Both the position numbers and the translations under genes were made by a program. A stretch of DNA of 64,000 nt from Sporobacter sp963677825. GTDB lineage: Bacteria; Bacillota; Clostridia; Oscillospirales; Oscillospiraceae. How positions within the stretch are numbered: position 1 is the stretch's first letter; each line of letters begins with the position of its first letter. This document shows, one piece after another, positions 34,010-42,556 of the stretch. The notes under the pieces were generated by a model that saw nothing but the letters and a program-made list of their open reading frames with translations, was not told where the DNA came from and made no database searches. Where the stretch lies: positions 1,302,001 to 1,366,000 of the forward strand of contig CAXXEF010000001.1 of assembly GCA_963677825.2 (NCBI GenBank), written 5' to 3'.

Positions 34010-34180
34010 TACTATTTCTGATCTGGCGGCGCCATCTTGTTCTCTGACAAGCTTTATTGGCAGTCATGCGGCAAACGGTTCCCGGCCGTCAACTGTCAAA
34101 TTGCCGCTCTGATTTTGAAATCTTACATCAATGCCGGTGAACGACGGCAATTACTCGGCGTTACGCCGATACGCACGTCC

Positions 34181-34696
34181 CTACGAAATTGAGCTCAGGT
34201 CAAGCAATGGCTCAATACCCTTCATTCTGAATATTTTTGCAACTGCTGCCGATAATCTTCTTTGCAATCGCTTGTTGAGTTTAGCGGCGCTTTTATTGTA
34301 TTCAGAGCGCAGTATGTCAAGCTTTTCCGCATCTGTCATGCGCGCGTTGAGGTAACGATCTGCTTCCAGCCCAAGCGCTTCGTCATCGAGAAAAGCCGCC
34401 GTCAGCACAATGGCGTTTGTTAAGGAGATTTTTTTAAGCATCTGCTTGGTTTTTTTGCACGCGTAATAATCCCGGGCCAGCGTATGCAGCTCTTCAACCG
34501 ACGCTTTGTTGTTTTTTGAAAAGTCTGCTGCGTCCAGCGTATCCTGAACCCATTGATCCAACTGCGGCGTCATCTTTTTCACGTAGACGATGGCACGCGC
34601 CTTGTGCTTATCCATCTCTAGATAAATGTTACCGGCAACAATAATTGCTAAGAGAAACAAACATAGCGATATTGCCAATACCAATTCCCATTCCAT
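34181..34696 (-). CDS. Membrane-anchored protein of unknown function
   Basis: I do not recognise this 171-residue protein. It starts with a single hydrophobic segment (LVLAISLCLFLLAIIVAGNIYLE, residues 5-27), followed by a soluble, largely helical, Lys/Ala-rich region that may form a coiled coil (KKTKQMLKKI, EKLDILRSEYNKSAAKLNKR). The ATG at 34696 follows CGGAGAG with a seven-base gap; an ATG two codons upstream lies in that site. It begins 20 bases after the 5'-nucleotidase-domain gene and is the last gene of the peptide importer operon. The helical part is probably cytoplasmic or extracellular depending on orientation, which I cannot fix. Confidence 0.7.
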   Translation of the reverse strand: MEWELVLAISLCLFLLAIIVAGNIYLEMDKHKARAIVYVKKMTPQLDQWVQDTLDAADFSKNNKASVEELHTLARDYYACKKTKQMLKKISLTNAIVLTAAFLDDEALGLEADRYLNARMTDAEKLDILRSEYNKSAAKLNKRLQRRLSAAVAKIFRMKGIEPLLDLSSIS

Positions 34697-34716
34697 CGGC
34701 ATCTCTCCGATCTGAA

Positions 34717-35535
34717 CTAGCGTTCAAAATTGTACATGTGTTTAAAGCGCTGTCCGTTTCCGATCACGATTAAAAGAATGATGATAAATGCCAAACCCAT
34801 CGGGAACAAGGCGGCAAAGGAGCCGTTTCGTGTCCCCATTGGATAAATCCTGCTCCCGGTTTCAACATAGTCCGGCATGTCTTGATTCATATAGGAAGCC
34901 ATCGCCTCGGAAAGCGTTTGTGCCGATGGGGTAGCACCTTCAACAACCGGCAAGTCATACCCGCCGCTCAGCATGAACGACGTAGCGGCTAGTTTTAAAA
35001 CGGGCTGGTCAGCCTCAAGGTCGAGCGGTTCTCCGCCGTATTTAACCTCATACACGCGCTGCCCGGCCGGCGCCGACGCGTCATATTTCAGGACAAATCC
35101 GGATATTTGGGGAAAGCCGTCATACGCAGACGCGGCAATGTCAATAGCCTCCGTATTGTCAATTGTGATATGAGACAATCCGGCTTCCAATATATTGCGC
35201 AGCGTCTTTGGCGTGACGTTTACCGTTGCCAAAATTCGGTCTTCCTTGAAGGTTGCTTTGAGTGCGTCCCAGGTAATATCCCCGGGCAGCAGATTGCGCA
35301 CCAGATCGCCGCCGTTGATGATGGCAATATCGGCGTCTGTTGCTACGCGCACGGCGTCAGAAACGGCGTCACCAAGCGTGCACTCAAGAACTCTGGCGTC
35401 CCTGTCACTGGTGGCCGTCAGAAGCCGCGGCACTGTTGCGGCAATATCGTCGCCGTTATAAGCATAAGCCGTGATGGGCGCCGCTATCAGTAGAAAAGCG
35501 GCGGCCGCCAAAGCAAGAAGCGATTTAAAGCTCAT
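34717..35535 (-). CDS. Membrane-anchored protein with only the 5'-nucleotidase C-terminal domain
   Basis: This 272-residue protein begins with a signal peptide (MSFKSLLALAAAAFLLIAAP, cleavage likely after AYA) and ends with a transmembrane segment (LAFIIILLIVIG) and a short basic tail. The middle matches the UshA C-terminal, substrate-binding domain: LGDAVSDAVRVATDADIAII, NGGDLVRNLLPGDITW, PQISGFVLKYD and a KLAATSFMLSGG strand. The N-terminal metallophosphatase domain is absent, so it is probably not a phosphatase itself but may bind nucleotides or peptides outside the cell. The ATG at 35535 lies inside the end of the upstream ATPase gene (11-base overlap), so it is translationally coupled to the ABC importer. 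No frameshift remnant of the missing domain is visible upstream. Confidence 0.8.
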   Translation of the reverse strand: MSFKSLLALAAAAFLLIAAPITAYAYNGDDIAATVPRLLTATSDRDARVLECTLGDAVSDAVRVATDADIAIINGGDLVRNLLPGDITWDALKATFKEDRILATVNVTPKTLRNILEAGLSHITIDNTEAIDIAASAYDGFPQISGFVLKYDASAPAGQRVYEVKYGGEPLDLEADQPVLKLAATSFMLSGGYDLPVVEGATPSAQTLSEAMASYMNQDMPDYVETGSRIYPMGTRNGSFAALFPMGLAFIIILLIVIGNGQRFKHMYNFER

Positions 35536-36487
35536 TAATCTGCTTGGTATTGTGGCAGGATACGAAATGGCCGGGCAGAACCTCCTCGTAGGTCGGGAAC
35601 GTATTGTGGCAAATATCCGTGGCAAACGGACAGCGCGCAACGAACCGGCATCTCGGTTTTGGCTCGATCGGCGATGTCAGCTCGCCCTGGAGCAATACTC
35701 TCTTTTTGGGTATGTCGATGTTCGGCACGGGAATAGCCGACAGCAGACCTTTCGTATACGGATGCAGCGGCCTCTTGAAAAGCTCCTTCGCCGGGCTTTT
35801 CTCAACCATCGCACCGATGTACATTACGAGAATGTCGTTGGAGATGTGCTTAACAACCGACAAGTCATGCGTCACAAAAATGTACGTCAGCTCGTGCTCT
35901 GCCTGCAGATCCTGAAGCAAGTTCAGTATCTGCGCCTGAATGGACACATCCAGCGCGGAGACCGGCTCATCGCACACAATAAACTTCGGATCGAGCGACA
36001 ACGCCCGCGCCACACCGATGCGCTGCCGGCGGCCGCCGTCGAGCTCGTGCGGGAAACTGTACTCAAACCGCCGCGCCAGTCCAACCATATCCATCAGCTC
36101 GTAAACGCGCTTTTTCCGCGCCGCCGACGTTTTATAGACACGGAACGTCTTGAGCGGATCGGCGATCAGGTCGGAAACGCACAACCTCGGGTTGAGCGAA
36201 GAAAACGGATCCTGAAAGATGATCTGCATCTGCTTACGCAGCTCCAGATTCTCCTTCTCACTAATATTCGTAATATCTTGTCCGTCGAAGATGATCTTCC
36301 CGTCCGTCGGCTCCAGCAAACGCAGCACCGTCCGGCCAAGCGTCGACTTGCCGCAGCCGCTTTCACCCACGACGCCCAGCGTCTCGCCCTGATTGATCGC
36401 AAAGGTCACGTCGTCGACGGCATGCAGCATGCCGGCCGGTGTTTTGAAATATTTCTTTAGGTGTTCAACCTTGAGCAGCTCACTCAT
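35525..36487 (-). CDS. Peptide/nickel-type ABC transporter ATPase (DppF/OppF-like)
   Basis: This 320-residue ATPase has Walker A GESGCGKST near residue 45, Walker B FIVCDEPVSALD, and a signature that reads LDGGRRQR where LSGGQRQR is usual. The oligopeptide C-terminal region (PKRVLLQGELTSPIEP, CRFVARCPFATDIC) shows it belongs to the Dpp/Opp branch. It pairs with the DppD-like ATPase just upstream to drive import. The ATG at 36487 overlaps the upstream stop by eight bases; a start 25 codons earlier adds a basic, non-conserved stretch and is unlikely. The Ser to Asp change in the signature is unusual and may affect ATPase activity. Confidence 0.92.
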   Translation of the reverse strand: MSELLKVEHLKKYFKTPAGMLHAVDDVTFAINQGETLGVVGESGCGKSTLGRTVLRLLEPTDGKIIFDGQDITNISEKENLELRKQMQIIFQDPFSSLNPRLCVSDLIADPLKTFRVYKTSAARKKRVYELMDMVGLARRFEYSFPHELDGGRRQRIGVARALSLDPKFIVCDEPVSALDVSIQAQILNLLQDLQAEHELTYIFVTHDLSVVKHISNDILVMYIGAMVEKSPAKELFKRPLHPYTKGLLSAIPVPNIDIPKKRVLLQGELTSPIEPKPRCRFVARCPFATDICHNTFPTYEEVLPGHFVSCHNTKQINEL

Positions 36488-37457
36488 CCCGCGCCGCCTC
36501 CTTCCTGAACAATAAGCATCTGGCGCAGTGCCCCGGCTGGATCTCGTAAAGCTCCGGTTCAATCACCGAGCACTCGTCCCAGGCCATTCTGCAGCGCGGA
36601 TTGAATTTACAGCCGGACGGCAGGTTGGATGGATCCGGCATGAGCCCCTGTATCGGCTTAAGCCGGTCAACGTCTTTGTCCAAACTCGGGATCGACTCAA
36701 ACAACCCGACCGTGTACGGGTGGCTGACATGATGAAAGATGTCCGCCAGTGAGCCGTATTCGACAATCTGCCCGGCATACATGATGGCAACCTTGTCGCA
36801 GCTTTCAGCGACGATGCCCAGGTCGTGCGTAATCAGGATCATCGAGGTACCCATCTGATCCTTTAGGTTGTTCATCATTTCCAGAACCTGCGCTTGAATC
36901 GTCACGTCCAGCGCGGTTGTCGGCTCGTCGGCGATCAGCAGCTTCGGGTTGCACGCCAACGCAATCGCGATGACGACGCGCTGCTTCATCCCGCCCGAGA
37001 ACTGATGGGGATAATCTGAGCTGCGCTCCTCGCGGATGCCGACCGTTTTCAGCATTTCGATGCTTTTCTTCACCGCTTCAGCGCGCGTTATATTGCCATG
37101 GAGGTAGATGACCTCGGCAATCTGGTCGCCAACACGTTTGATGGGATTTAACGCCGTCATGGGATCCTGAAAAATCATGGAGATTTCATCGCCGCGGATT
37201 TTGCGCATGGCCGACTCATTCTTCTTCAGAAGATTGACGTCGTTAAACAGGATCTCGCCGCCGACCACCTTGCCGGGCGGTGACTGCAGCAGACCCATGA
37301 TCCCCAGCGCGGTCGTCGTTTTGCCGGCGCCCGTCTCCCCGACGAGGCCGATCGTTTCGCCCTTTTCCAGCGACAAGCTGATCTCGTTGACCGCTTTGAT
37401 GGTGCTGTCTTTACTGATGTAATGGATGGTTAAATCTTTGATCTCAAGCAAACTCAT
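36480..37457 (-). CDS. Peptide/nickel-type ABC transporter ATPase (DppD/OppD-like)
   Basis: This 325-residue ATPase has Walker A GETGAGKTT near residue 41, signature FSGGMKQRVVIA, Walker B LLIADEPTTALD and the oligopeptide C-terminal domain with CKFNPRCRMAWDEC. It pairs with the DppF-like ATPase encoded next. It begins 11 bases after the DppC-like permease stop, in a five-gene run of substrate-binding protein, two permeases and two ATPases. The substrate class is not fixed: di- or oligopeptides are usual, but related importers carry nickel, glutathione, opines and plant-derived compounds. Confidence 0.94.
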   Translation of the reverse strand: MSLLEIKDLTIHYISKDSTIKAVNEISLSLEKGETIGLVGETGAGKTTTALGIMGLLQSPPGKVVGGEILFNDVNLLKKNESAMRKIRGDEISMIFQDPMTALNPIKRVGDQIAEVIYLHGNITRAEAVKKSIEMLKTVGIREERSSDYPHQFSGGMKQRVVIAIALACNPKLLIADEPTTALDVTIQAQVLEMMNNLKDQMGTSMILITHDLGIVAESCDKVAIMYAGQIVEYGSLADIFHHVSHPYTVGLFESIPSLDKDVDRLKPIQGLMPDPSNLPSGCKFNPRCRMAWDECSVIEPELYEIQPGHCARCLLFRKEAARDE

Positions 37458-37468
37458 TGCGCGCCCCC

Positions 37469-38374
37469 CTATTTCTTCAGTTTCGGGTCAAGCGCATCAC
37501 GAAGCGCATCACCAAGTAGGTTAAATCCGAACAATGTCAACGCAATAAAGAGGCCCGGGAAAACAGTCATCGGCCAATAGTCGCGAATATACGTCCGACC
37601 CATTGACAAAATGGAACCCCACTCCGGTATCGGCGGCTGAACGCCGAGCCCGATGAAACTCAGTCCGGAAATCGCCATAATATTGCCGCCAATGCCAAGC
37701 GTTGAGAAAACGATCAGCGGCGCGATGGCATTGGGCAGGATGTGCTTGAAGATCACGCGCAGGTGCGTCGAGCCTGTGGCGCGTGCCGCCTCGACAAACT
37801 CGTTACCCTTGATGGACATGACGGTCGACCGGATGATTCTCGCCGCACCGGGCATGCCCGAGATTGATATAGCCAGCGCCGTATTGAACGGGCCGGCACC
37901 CAGCATCGCCGAGATGGCAATGGCCAGCAGCAGCCCCGGAATCGCCATGACGATATCCAGACCCCGCGTAATGACAGATTCTACTTTGCCGCCAAAATAT
38001 CCAGCCGTCGAGCCAAGGATTGTCCCGACGCTAAGTGACATGATAACGGAGATAACGGCAACAAATAAAGAAATACGTCCGCCATATAAAAGGCGTGACC
38101 AGAGATCTCTACCGAGATTGTCCGTGCCCATCAAATGCGTCCAGCTCAAATCCGCGAATTTTCTGGTGAAATCCAGCTCATTGTACGGAAACCATGTAAA
38201 AACACCGGCTAGGAGGATGAGTATAAGTAGCACGACCACGATAATAAGCCCTACCATACCGAGCTTGTTTTGGAGCAGCCGCCCCATAACGTCGCGCCAC
38301 TGGCTGTGCTTACGAGCCGCTGCTTCCAACGTCTCGACGTATTCTTTCTTCTTTTTAAGCGTGAACGGCTGCAT
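37469..38374 (-). CDS. Peptide/nickel-type ABC transporter permease (DppC-like)
   Basis: This 301-residue protein has an N-terminal cytoplasmic tail, a first membrane helix (LGMVGLIIVVVLLILILLAG) and the binding-protein-dependent permease domain with about five more helices. The EAARATGSTHLRVIFKHILPNA loop (EAA motif, near residue 206) contacts the ATPase subunits. DNLGRDLWSRLLYGGRISL is a typical DppC/OppC block. The start codon overlaps the stop of the DppB-like gene by one base (TAATG), so the two permeases are coupled. Confidence 0.94.
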   Translation of the reverse strand: MQPFTLKKKKEYVETLEAAARKHSQWRDVMGRLLQNKLGMVGLIIVVVLLILILLAGVFTWFPYNELDFTRKFADLSWTHLMGTDNLGRDLWSRLLYGGRISLFVAVISVIMSLSVGTILGSTAGYFGGKVESVITRGLDIVMAIPGLLLAIAISAMLGAGPFNTALAISISGMPGAARIIRSTVMSIKGNEFVEAARATGSTHLRVIFKHILPNAIAPLIVFSTLGIGGNIMAISGLSFIGLGVQPPIPEWGSILSMGRTYIRDYWPMTVFPGLFIALTLFGFNLLGDALRDALDPKLKK

Positions 38375-39360
38375 TAGGCCACCTCCGCTTTTCTCTGATC
38401 AGGCTTAATGGCTTTGGCTCTTTTCTTAACCGACGCGTACCGTGCTTTGATACGCGGATCAATAAAGGCATAAGCGATATCGACGAGCAGGTTCATCATG
38501 CAGATACCCACCGAAAGCACCAACACCGTGCCGTTAATGATCGGGTAATCTCGTCCGTTTATACCGCCAAGTATGTACATGCCCATCCCTGGAATAGAAA
38601 AAATCGTCTCGACGATAATGGAGCCGGCCAGAATATAGCTTAGCTGGAAGCCGACAACCGTTACAATCGGAATCAGGGCGTTTGGCAGGGCATGACTGCG
38701 GATAATGACATTTTCTTTCAGCCCCTTGGAGCGCGCTGTTCTGATGTAATCTTGCCGGATAACCTCCAGCATGCTCGTTCGCGTCATACGTGCAATAACA
38801 GCCACAAACCCCAAGGAGTTGGCCGCAACAGGTAAGATCCAGGCATCCCATGTTGCCAAACCAGTAAGCGGCAACCATCCGAGCTTGACCGAAAATATCA
38901 GCCCCGCGAACATGGCTAAAACATAGTTTGGTATCGCAGCGACAATAAGCGCCAAGCTTGTCACGGAGTAATCCGCGATGGAATACTGCTTTGTGGCAGA
39001 GAGTATCCCGAGCGGCACACCCAGCACCAGTGTTACAAGAACGCTGAAAATACCGAGCTTATACGTCACAGGAAAGCGCGAGAGTATTTCACCCGCGACC
39101 GACTGATTTGTTTGATACGAATTACCCATGTCAAGATGTGCAACCAGATTCCACAGATAATTAAAGAATTGAACGAAAAATGGCTGGTCAAGACCCAGCT
39201 TTTCCCGAAGATCAGCGTATGCCTGGTCCGTATAGTTTGTGCCAAGCATCGCCGCCGCGGGATCGCCCGGTGTGAAATAGCTGATTGTAAAGACGATTAA
39301 AAGCACGCCCAGTATGACCGGGATCATCCACAAAAGGCGCTTGGCAATATATCTGAGCAA
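38374..39360 (-). CDS. Peptide/nickel-type ABC transporter permease (DppB-like)
   Basis: This 328-residue protein opens with MLRYIAKRLLWMIPVILGVL, the standard DppB/OppB start, then FTISYFTPGDPAAAML and about six transmembrane helices. The cytoplasmic EAA-type loop (DYIRTARSKGLKENVIIRSH) and the IVETIFSIPGMGMYILGGI block follow. With the DppC-like protein it forms the membrane channel. It follows the substrate-binding protein gene after a 131-base gap with a strong hairpin, which probably lowers expression of the membrane genes relative to the binding protein. Confidence 0.94.
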   Translation of the reverse strand: MLRYIAKRLLWMIPVILGVLLIVFTISYFTPGDPAAAMLGTNYTDQAYADLREKLGLDQPFFVQFFNYLWNLVAHLDMGNSYQTNQSVAGEILSRFPVTYKLGIFSVLVTLVLGVPLGILSATKQYSIADYSVTSLALIVAAIPNYVLAMFAGLIFSVKLGWLPLTGLATWDAWILPVAANSLGFVAVIARMTRTSMLEVIRQDYIRTARSKGLKENVIIRSHALPNALIPIVTVVGFQLSYILAGSIIVETIFSIPGMGMYILGGINGRDYPIINGTVLVLSVGICMMNLLVDIAYAFIDPRIKARYASVKKRAKAIKPDQRKAEVA

Positions 39361-39428
39361 AAGGATCCCCCCTGTTATGTCTGTACAACTGTTGATTGTG
39401 ACGTTCTAAATAGGCCGACGCGCATCAT

Positions 39429-39460
39429 GGGGAAGGCCGCATGTCGATACGGCCCTCCCC
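39429..39460. repeat. Hairpin between substrate-binding protein and permease genes
   Basis: GGGGAaGGCCG (39429-39439) pairs with CGGCCcTCCCC (39450-39460) around a 10-base loop. It has no U-tract. Such hairpins commonly stabilise the binding-protein message and allow partial readthrough to the permease genes. Confidence 0.6.
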
Positions 39461-39491
39461 AAATCTGCGCCGTGGATGCTGTCAGGGTGGA

Positions 39492-41144
39492 TTAGCCTAC
39501 AGCTTTACCAAGTTCATGCAGGTCAAAGTTGTTCGAGGAAAAGACATTGCTGTCGATTTCGGCCTGCGTAAAAATATTCATGTCATAGCCGACAACAGCC
39601 GTGCTTGCGTATACCGGGAAAATCAGATAGTTGTCGTGGACATACTGCTGGAGTTCATGATAGAGCGCCGTCCGCTCTGCCTGATCAATGGTATTCAACG
39701 CGGCAAAAGCGAGATCAATCGCCGTCTGGTCGGTACCCAGACCCCATGTGAAGCCTCTGATGTAGAAGTGGTTGATCGATTTATGCGGCTCGCGATCGAG
39801 AATACCGAAGATATTGCTGCTCCAGCCTATATCGCTGCCGCCGTCAGACACCCAGGCCATCAGCGCACTGGTCACATCACCGAACTCGATATCAACCGTA
39901 ATGCCCATCTCTGAACAGTAATACTGGAAGGCTTCCGCCAGGTTTTTATTGAGCGGCGCGGACATCTCGTAATCGTGAATGACGATGTCGCCGTCTTGGT
40001 AGCCGGCATCGGCCAGAACCTGTCTTGCTCTGTCGGGATCGTATTCATAGGCGCCCACATCCAGGTAATACGGGCTGTCGTGGACAAGAATAGATGTTGC
40101 CTGTATGTACAGTTCGCCTAGTGCCATCTCGCCGATAGATGCCCAGTCGACGCCGTAGGCGATCGCTTCGCGGACCGCGATGTCATCAAAGACGGGGTTG
40201 TTGTGCGGGCCGACCATAAAGAGCAGGTTGTCGCCCGTCAAACATACTTTCATACCCACGGCATCACTGCCGTCATCCAGCCAGCGCTGATAGTCGGAGT
40301 AGTTCGAAACGGCGCACAGCGAGATATCGCCTTTTTCAAGCGCCAGATACATTGTTGAAGCATCAGGATAATACTTGACAACCCACTCTTCAACGTCAAA
40401 TGTCTCATTGGCCGCATTCCAGTAGTTGTCTTTGAGCGTCATCGTGAGGTGGTCGTCCGTCACATATTCTGTGACCTTGTACGGTCCGGTGCCGTTGGGG
40501 TTGGAATACCAGTCCTGAGAATCCCAGCCAACCTGCTCACACCAGGCTTTATCATAGAGATACAGGGTAGTGCCGTAAAGGCCGGGGCCGTATGGCTCGG
40601 CGAATTTGAGCGTTACAGTATATTCACCGTCGGACGTGCAGTTTTCAAAATCCATGGAGCCGAACCAGTCGACGAAAATATCTTGACGCTCGACATGGTT
40701 GAGAATGCTAAAGAGCAGGTCATCCGCCGTCGCAACGTCGCCGTTGGTAAATGTAATGCCCGGCTTGAGCGTCATGACGAAGGTCAGATCGTCCGTATAT
40801 CCCCAGCTATCGAGGATATTGGAATGCGGCTCTTTCGTATCGGGATCGATCAGGAATAAAAGGTCGTAGACCGCACTACAAGCAGCAATGTTCTGCGCAG
40901 GCTCTGCACCGTCAAGGAAACGGCCGAGCCAGCCGGTAACACCGGTGTAAATAGTAGACGGTTTGCTGGTAGCAGGTTCGGATGCGGATGGCGTGGGTTC
41001 ATCGGTAACCGTCCCGGATGGGGAAGTCGTAGCGGTGCCCGAATCCGTGGGGCTCGGGTCGGTTTGGGTTGTCTTACACGCAAATAAAGACAAAGCCATA
41101 ACGAGTGCCAAAAGCATACAGAGGATGATTTTCGCTCTTTTCAT
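39492..41144 (-). CDS. Peptide-type ABC transporter substrate-binding lipoprotein
   Basis: This 550-residue family 5 (DppA/OppA-like) binding protein has a lipoprotein signal (LVMALSLFAC, lipid Cys at residue 23) and a Ser/Thr/Pro-rich linker, in the same style as the BMP lipoprotein. Family blocks include LDSWGYTDDLTFVMTLKPGI with FTNGDVATADDLLFSI, then NGTGPYKVTEY and REAIAYGVDWASI. It captures the ligand outside the cell for the downstream permeases. AAGGAG precedes the ATG. It may be cotranscribed with the SnoaL-like gene 128 bases upstream. Ligand unknown. Confidence 0.94.
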   Translation of the reverse strand: MKRAKIILCMLLALVMALSLFACKTTQTDPSPTDSGTATTSPSGTVTDEPTPSASEPATSKPSTIYTGVTGWLGRFLDGAEPAQNIAACSAVYDLLFLIDPDTKEPHSNILDSWGYTDDLTFVMTLKPGITFTNGDVATADDLLFSILNHVERQDIFVDWFGSMDFENCTSDGEYTVTLKFAEPYGPGLYGTTLYLYDKAWCEQVGWDSQDWYSNPNGTGPYKVTEYVTDDHLTMTLKDNYWNAANETFDVEEWVVKYYPDASTMYLALEKGDISLCAVSNYSDYQRWLDDGSDAVGMKVCLTGDNLLFMVGPHNNPVFDDIAVREAIAYGVDWASIGEMALGELYIQATSILVHDSPYYLDVGAYEYDPDRARQVLADAGYQDGDIVIHDYEMSAPLNKNLAEAFQYYCSEMGITVDIEFGDVTSALMAWVSDGGSDIGWSSNIFGILDREPHKSINHFYIRGFTWGLGTDQTAIDLAFAALNTIDQAERTALYHELQQYVHDNYLIFPVYASTAVVGYDMNIFTQAEIDSNVFSSNNFDLHELGKAVG

Positions 41145-41272
41145 TTTTATTCTCCTTCACTATTTTATTACATATCTTACAAACCCTCAATCGGGTGGAT
41201 TACATAATAAATGACTTGTGTGAAGCCATCTGCAAGTGACCTGCGTTTGCTGCAAATGAGACGTCGAAACGT

Positions 41273-41707
41273 TTACATGGTCATGCCGTAAACACGCATA
41301 AACTCGGTTGCTTTTGTCGGATTGCTTTCAAGGAATACTCTGATATGCGTCATCTTGATGTCGTTATTATCATATTTCTTTAGTGTATACAGAACATTCA
41401 TACCGATTTCGACAAGCACGTTGCCCGTAGCTCGTTCAACAGCCTGCGTTTTGACCAACGCACCCGCCTGCTGCTGCTTTTCATCAACAAACAGATGTTT
41501 AAGTGTAATTTTGTCTTGAATTCCCGGGTGGCTCAAACAAGCTTTATACCACTGCGCCCTACTGGTGATGACGCCATCGTCGAATTTAATATTCGGCGCA
41601 TAAAACTCGTCCATAACGTATTGCGTTTGCTCAATTTGCCCTTTTTCGCTATAGGCCGGGAAATAATCCTTCATGAATCGGACGATTTCATCATATGTAG
41701 CGAGCAA
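41273..41707 (-). CDS. SnoaL/NTF2-like small protein
   Basis: This protein of about 144 residues has the alpha+beta cone pattern of SnoaL/NTF2-like proteins: a helical start (DEIVRFMKDYFPAYSEKGQ), FYAPNIKFDDGVITSRAQWY, and later strands (AGALVKTQAVERATGNVLVEIGMNVLYTLKKYD). Such proteins are cyclases, isomerases or small-ligand binders; function cannot be fixed. I chose the TTG at 41707 because GGAGGG lies six bases before it. In-frame GTG codons further upstream have no ribosome site. It may be the first gene of the peptide importer operon. The gene-free stretch upstream contains an operator-like motif shared with the catabolic cluster. Confidence 0.7.
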   Translation of the reverse strand: MLATYDEIVRFMKDYFPAYSEKGQIEQTQYVMDEFYAPNIKFDDGVITSRAQWYKACLSHPGIQDKITLKHLFVDEKQQQAGALVKTQAVERATGNVLVEIGMNVLYTLKKYDNNDIKMTHIRVFLESNPTKATEFMRVYGMTM

Positions 41708-41837
41708 CGTAATCCCTCCAGTATACGCGTTTTCTGTAACCGCTTGTCTTACCAGCACAGCAGCCTGAATTTGATGTTCTTTTTTTGAAAATCAGTCGAA
41801 TTTTGTAATGATTCTTCAAATCACCACCGTGCGGCAT

Positions 41838-41866
41838 TTGACAAGAGTAACATGTATGCTTATAAT
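41838..41866 (+). promoter_or_regulatory. Perfect consensus sigma-A promoter
   Basis: TTGACA (41838-41843), 17 bases, TATAAT (41861-41866): every consensus base is present. It points to the UroD-family gene, whose ATG is almost 690 bases away, with no gene between. An operator-like site at 41893-41906 lies about 20 bases after the expected start. Confidence 0.75.
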
Positions 41867-41892
41867 AAATCTCGCGTCAATCGCAAGATAAG

Positions 41893-41906
41893 TGATCGTT
41901 CGTTAA
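41893..41906. promoter_or_regulatory. Operator-like motif near the 41838 promoter
   Basis: TGATCGTTCGTTAA (minus strand TTAACGAACGATCA) matches the sites at 22304-22317 and 33960-33973, with the same TTAACGA start and CG spacing as the latter. Confidence 0.5.
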
Positions 41907-42556
41907 GCTCGTTACGAATTGCTTTTCAGAAAACCAGGGTCACCATTAATACTAGTATCCTTTGTATAGATTGTCAACCAGTTTTTTGAAACAATCCGAT
42001 CTTTTATCGTTTTTCACAAATTTTAAGCTCGAATTTTATTTGTCGAAACGAAATTCTTTTTTCCGCTATTTGGCAATGCAAATTTTATTCTGTCATAAAA
42101 CGCCGAAATCACCTCGCAATTCGCCGCGTATTCGTCATTGTATCCGCTCGATTTATTAGCCGGCGCTTTGCCTTAATACTGATCGTCGGCAACTGCCGAT
42201 GTTAATGGTAATCCCTGTATATATATGGTTAAGCAAATGAATTCACATCATTAATCTTGATTTATTTTATTAAAGCACTTAACCACAATATACCTTTCAT
42301 ACTGGCGAAATTTTAGTAATAAGCCGGTTTGCTTATATTTACAACCGCGCTATGTAAGCTTTGCTCTGTCGCATTAGTTTGCGGGTGTTATTGACTTTAA
42401 CCGCCCCGTACTGCGTGATGTTTTCATTTTAGTTCCTCGCCACAGAATACATTTCGCATACGCGGCGCGATCGCCGTTTTATTGCGGACATCTTGGCAGT
42501 TGCGCGGCTTGCAGTGTAGTAAACCCTTTATATAGGGATAAATAAGGAGACTTAAT

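Larger units (their letters stand above)
41708..42556. other. Gene-free stretch of 849 bases with a consensus plus-strand promoter
   Basis: This is the longest gap in the window. It is clearly richer in A+T than its surroundings. It holds a perfect consensus plus-strand promoter at 41838-41866, an operator-like motif at 41893-41906 and minus-strand promoter-like elements for the SnoaL-like gene (for example TTGACG at 41880-41875). From 41910 to 42540 I see only short open frames without ribosome sites; one of 65 codons at 41962-42159 is not convincing. It may carry a small RNA or a long leader for the UroD-family gene. Confidence 0.5.

Noticed and set aside
41962..42159. Open frame of 65 codons in the long gene-free stretch
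   Set aside because: No ribosome site, no recognisable domain, and an Arg/Ser/Phe-rich composition like random AT-rich sequence.
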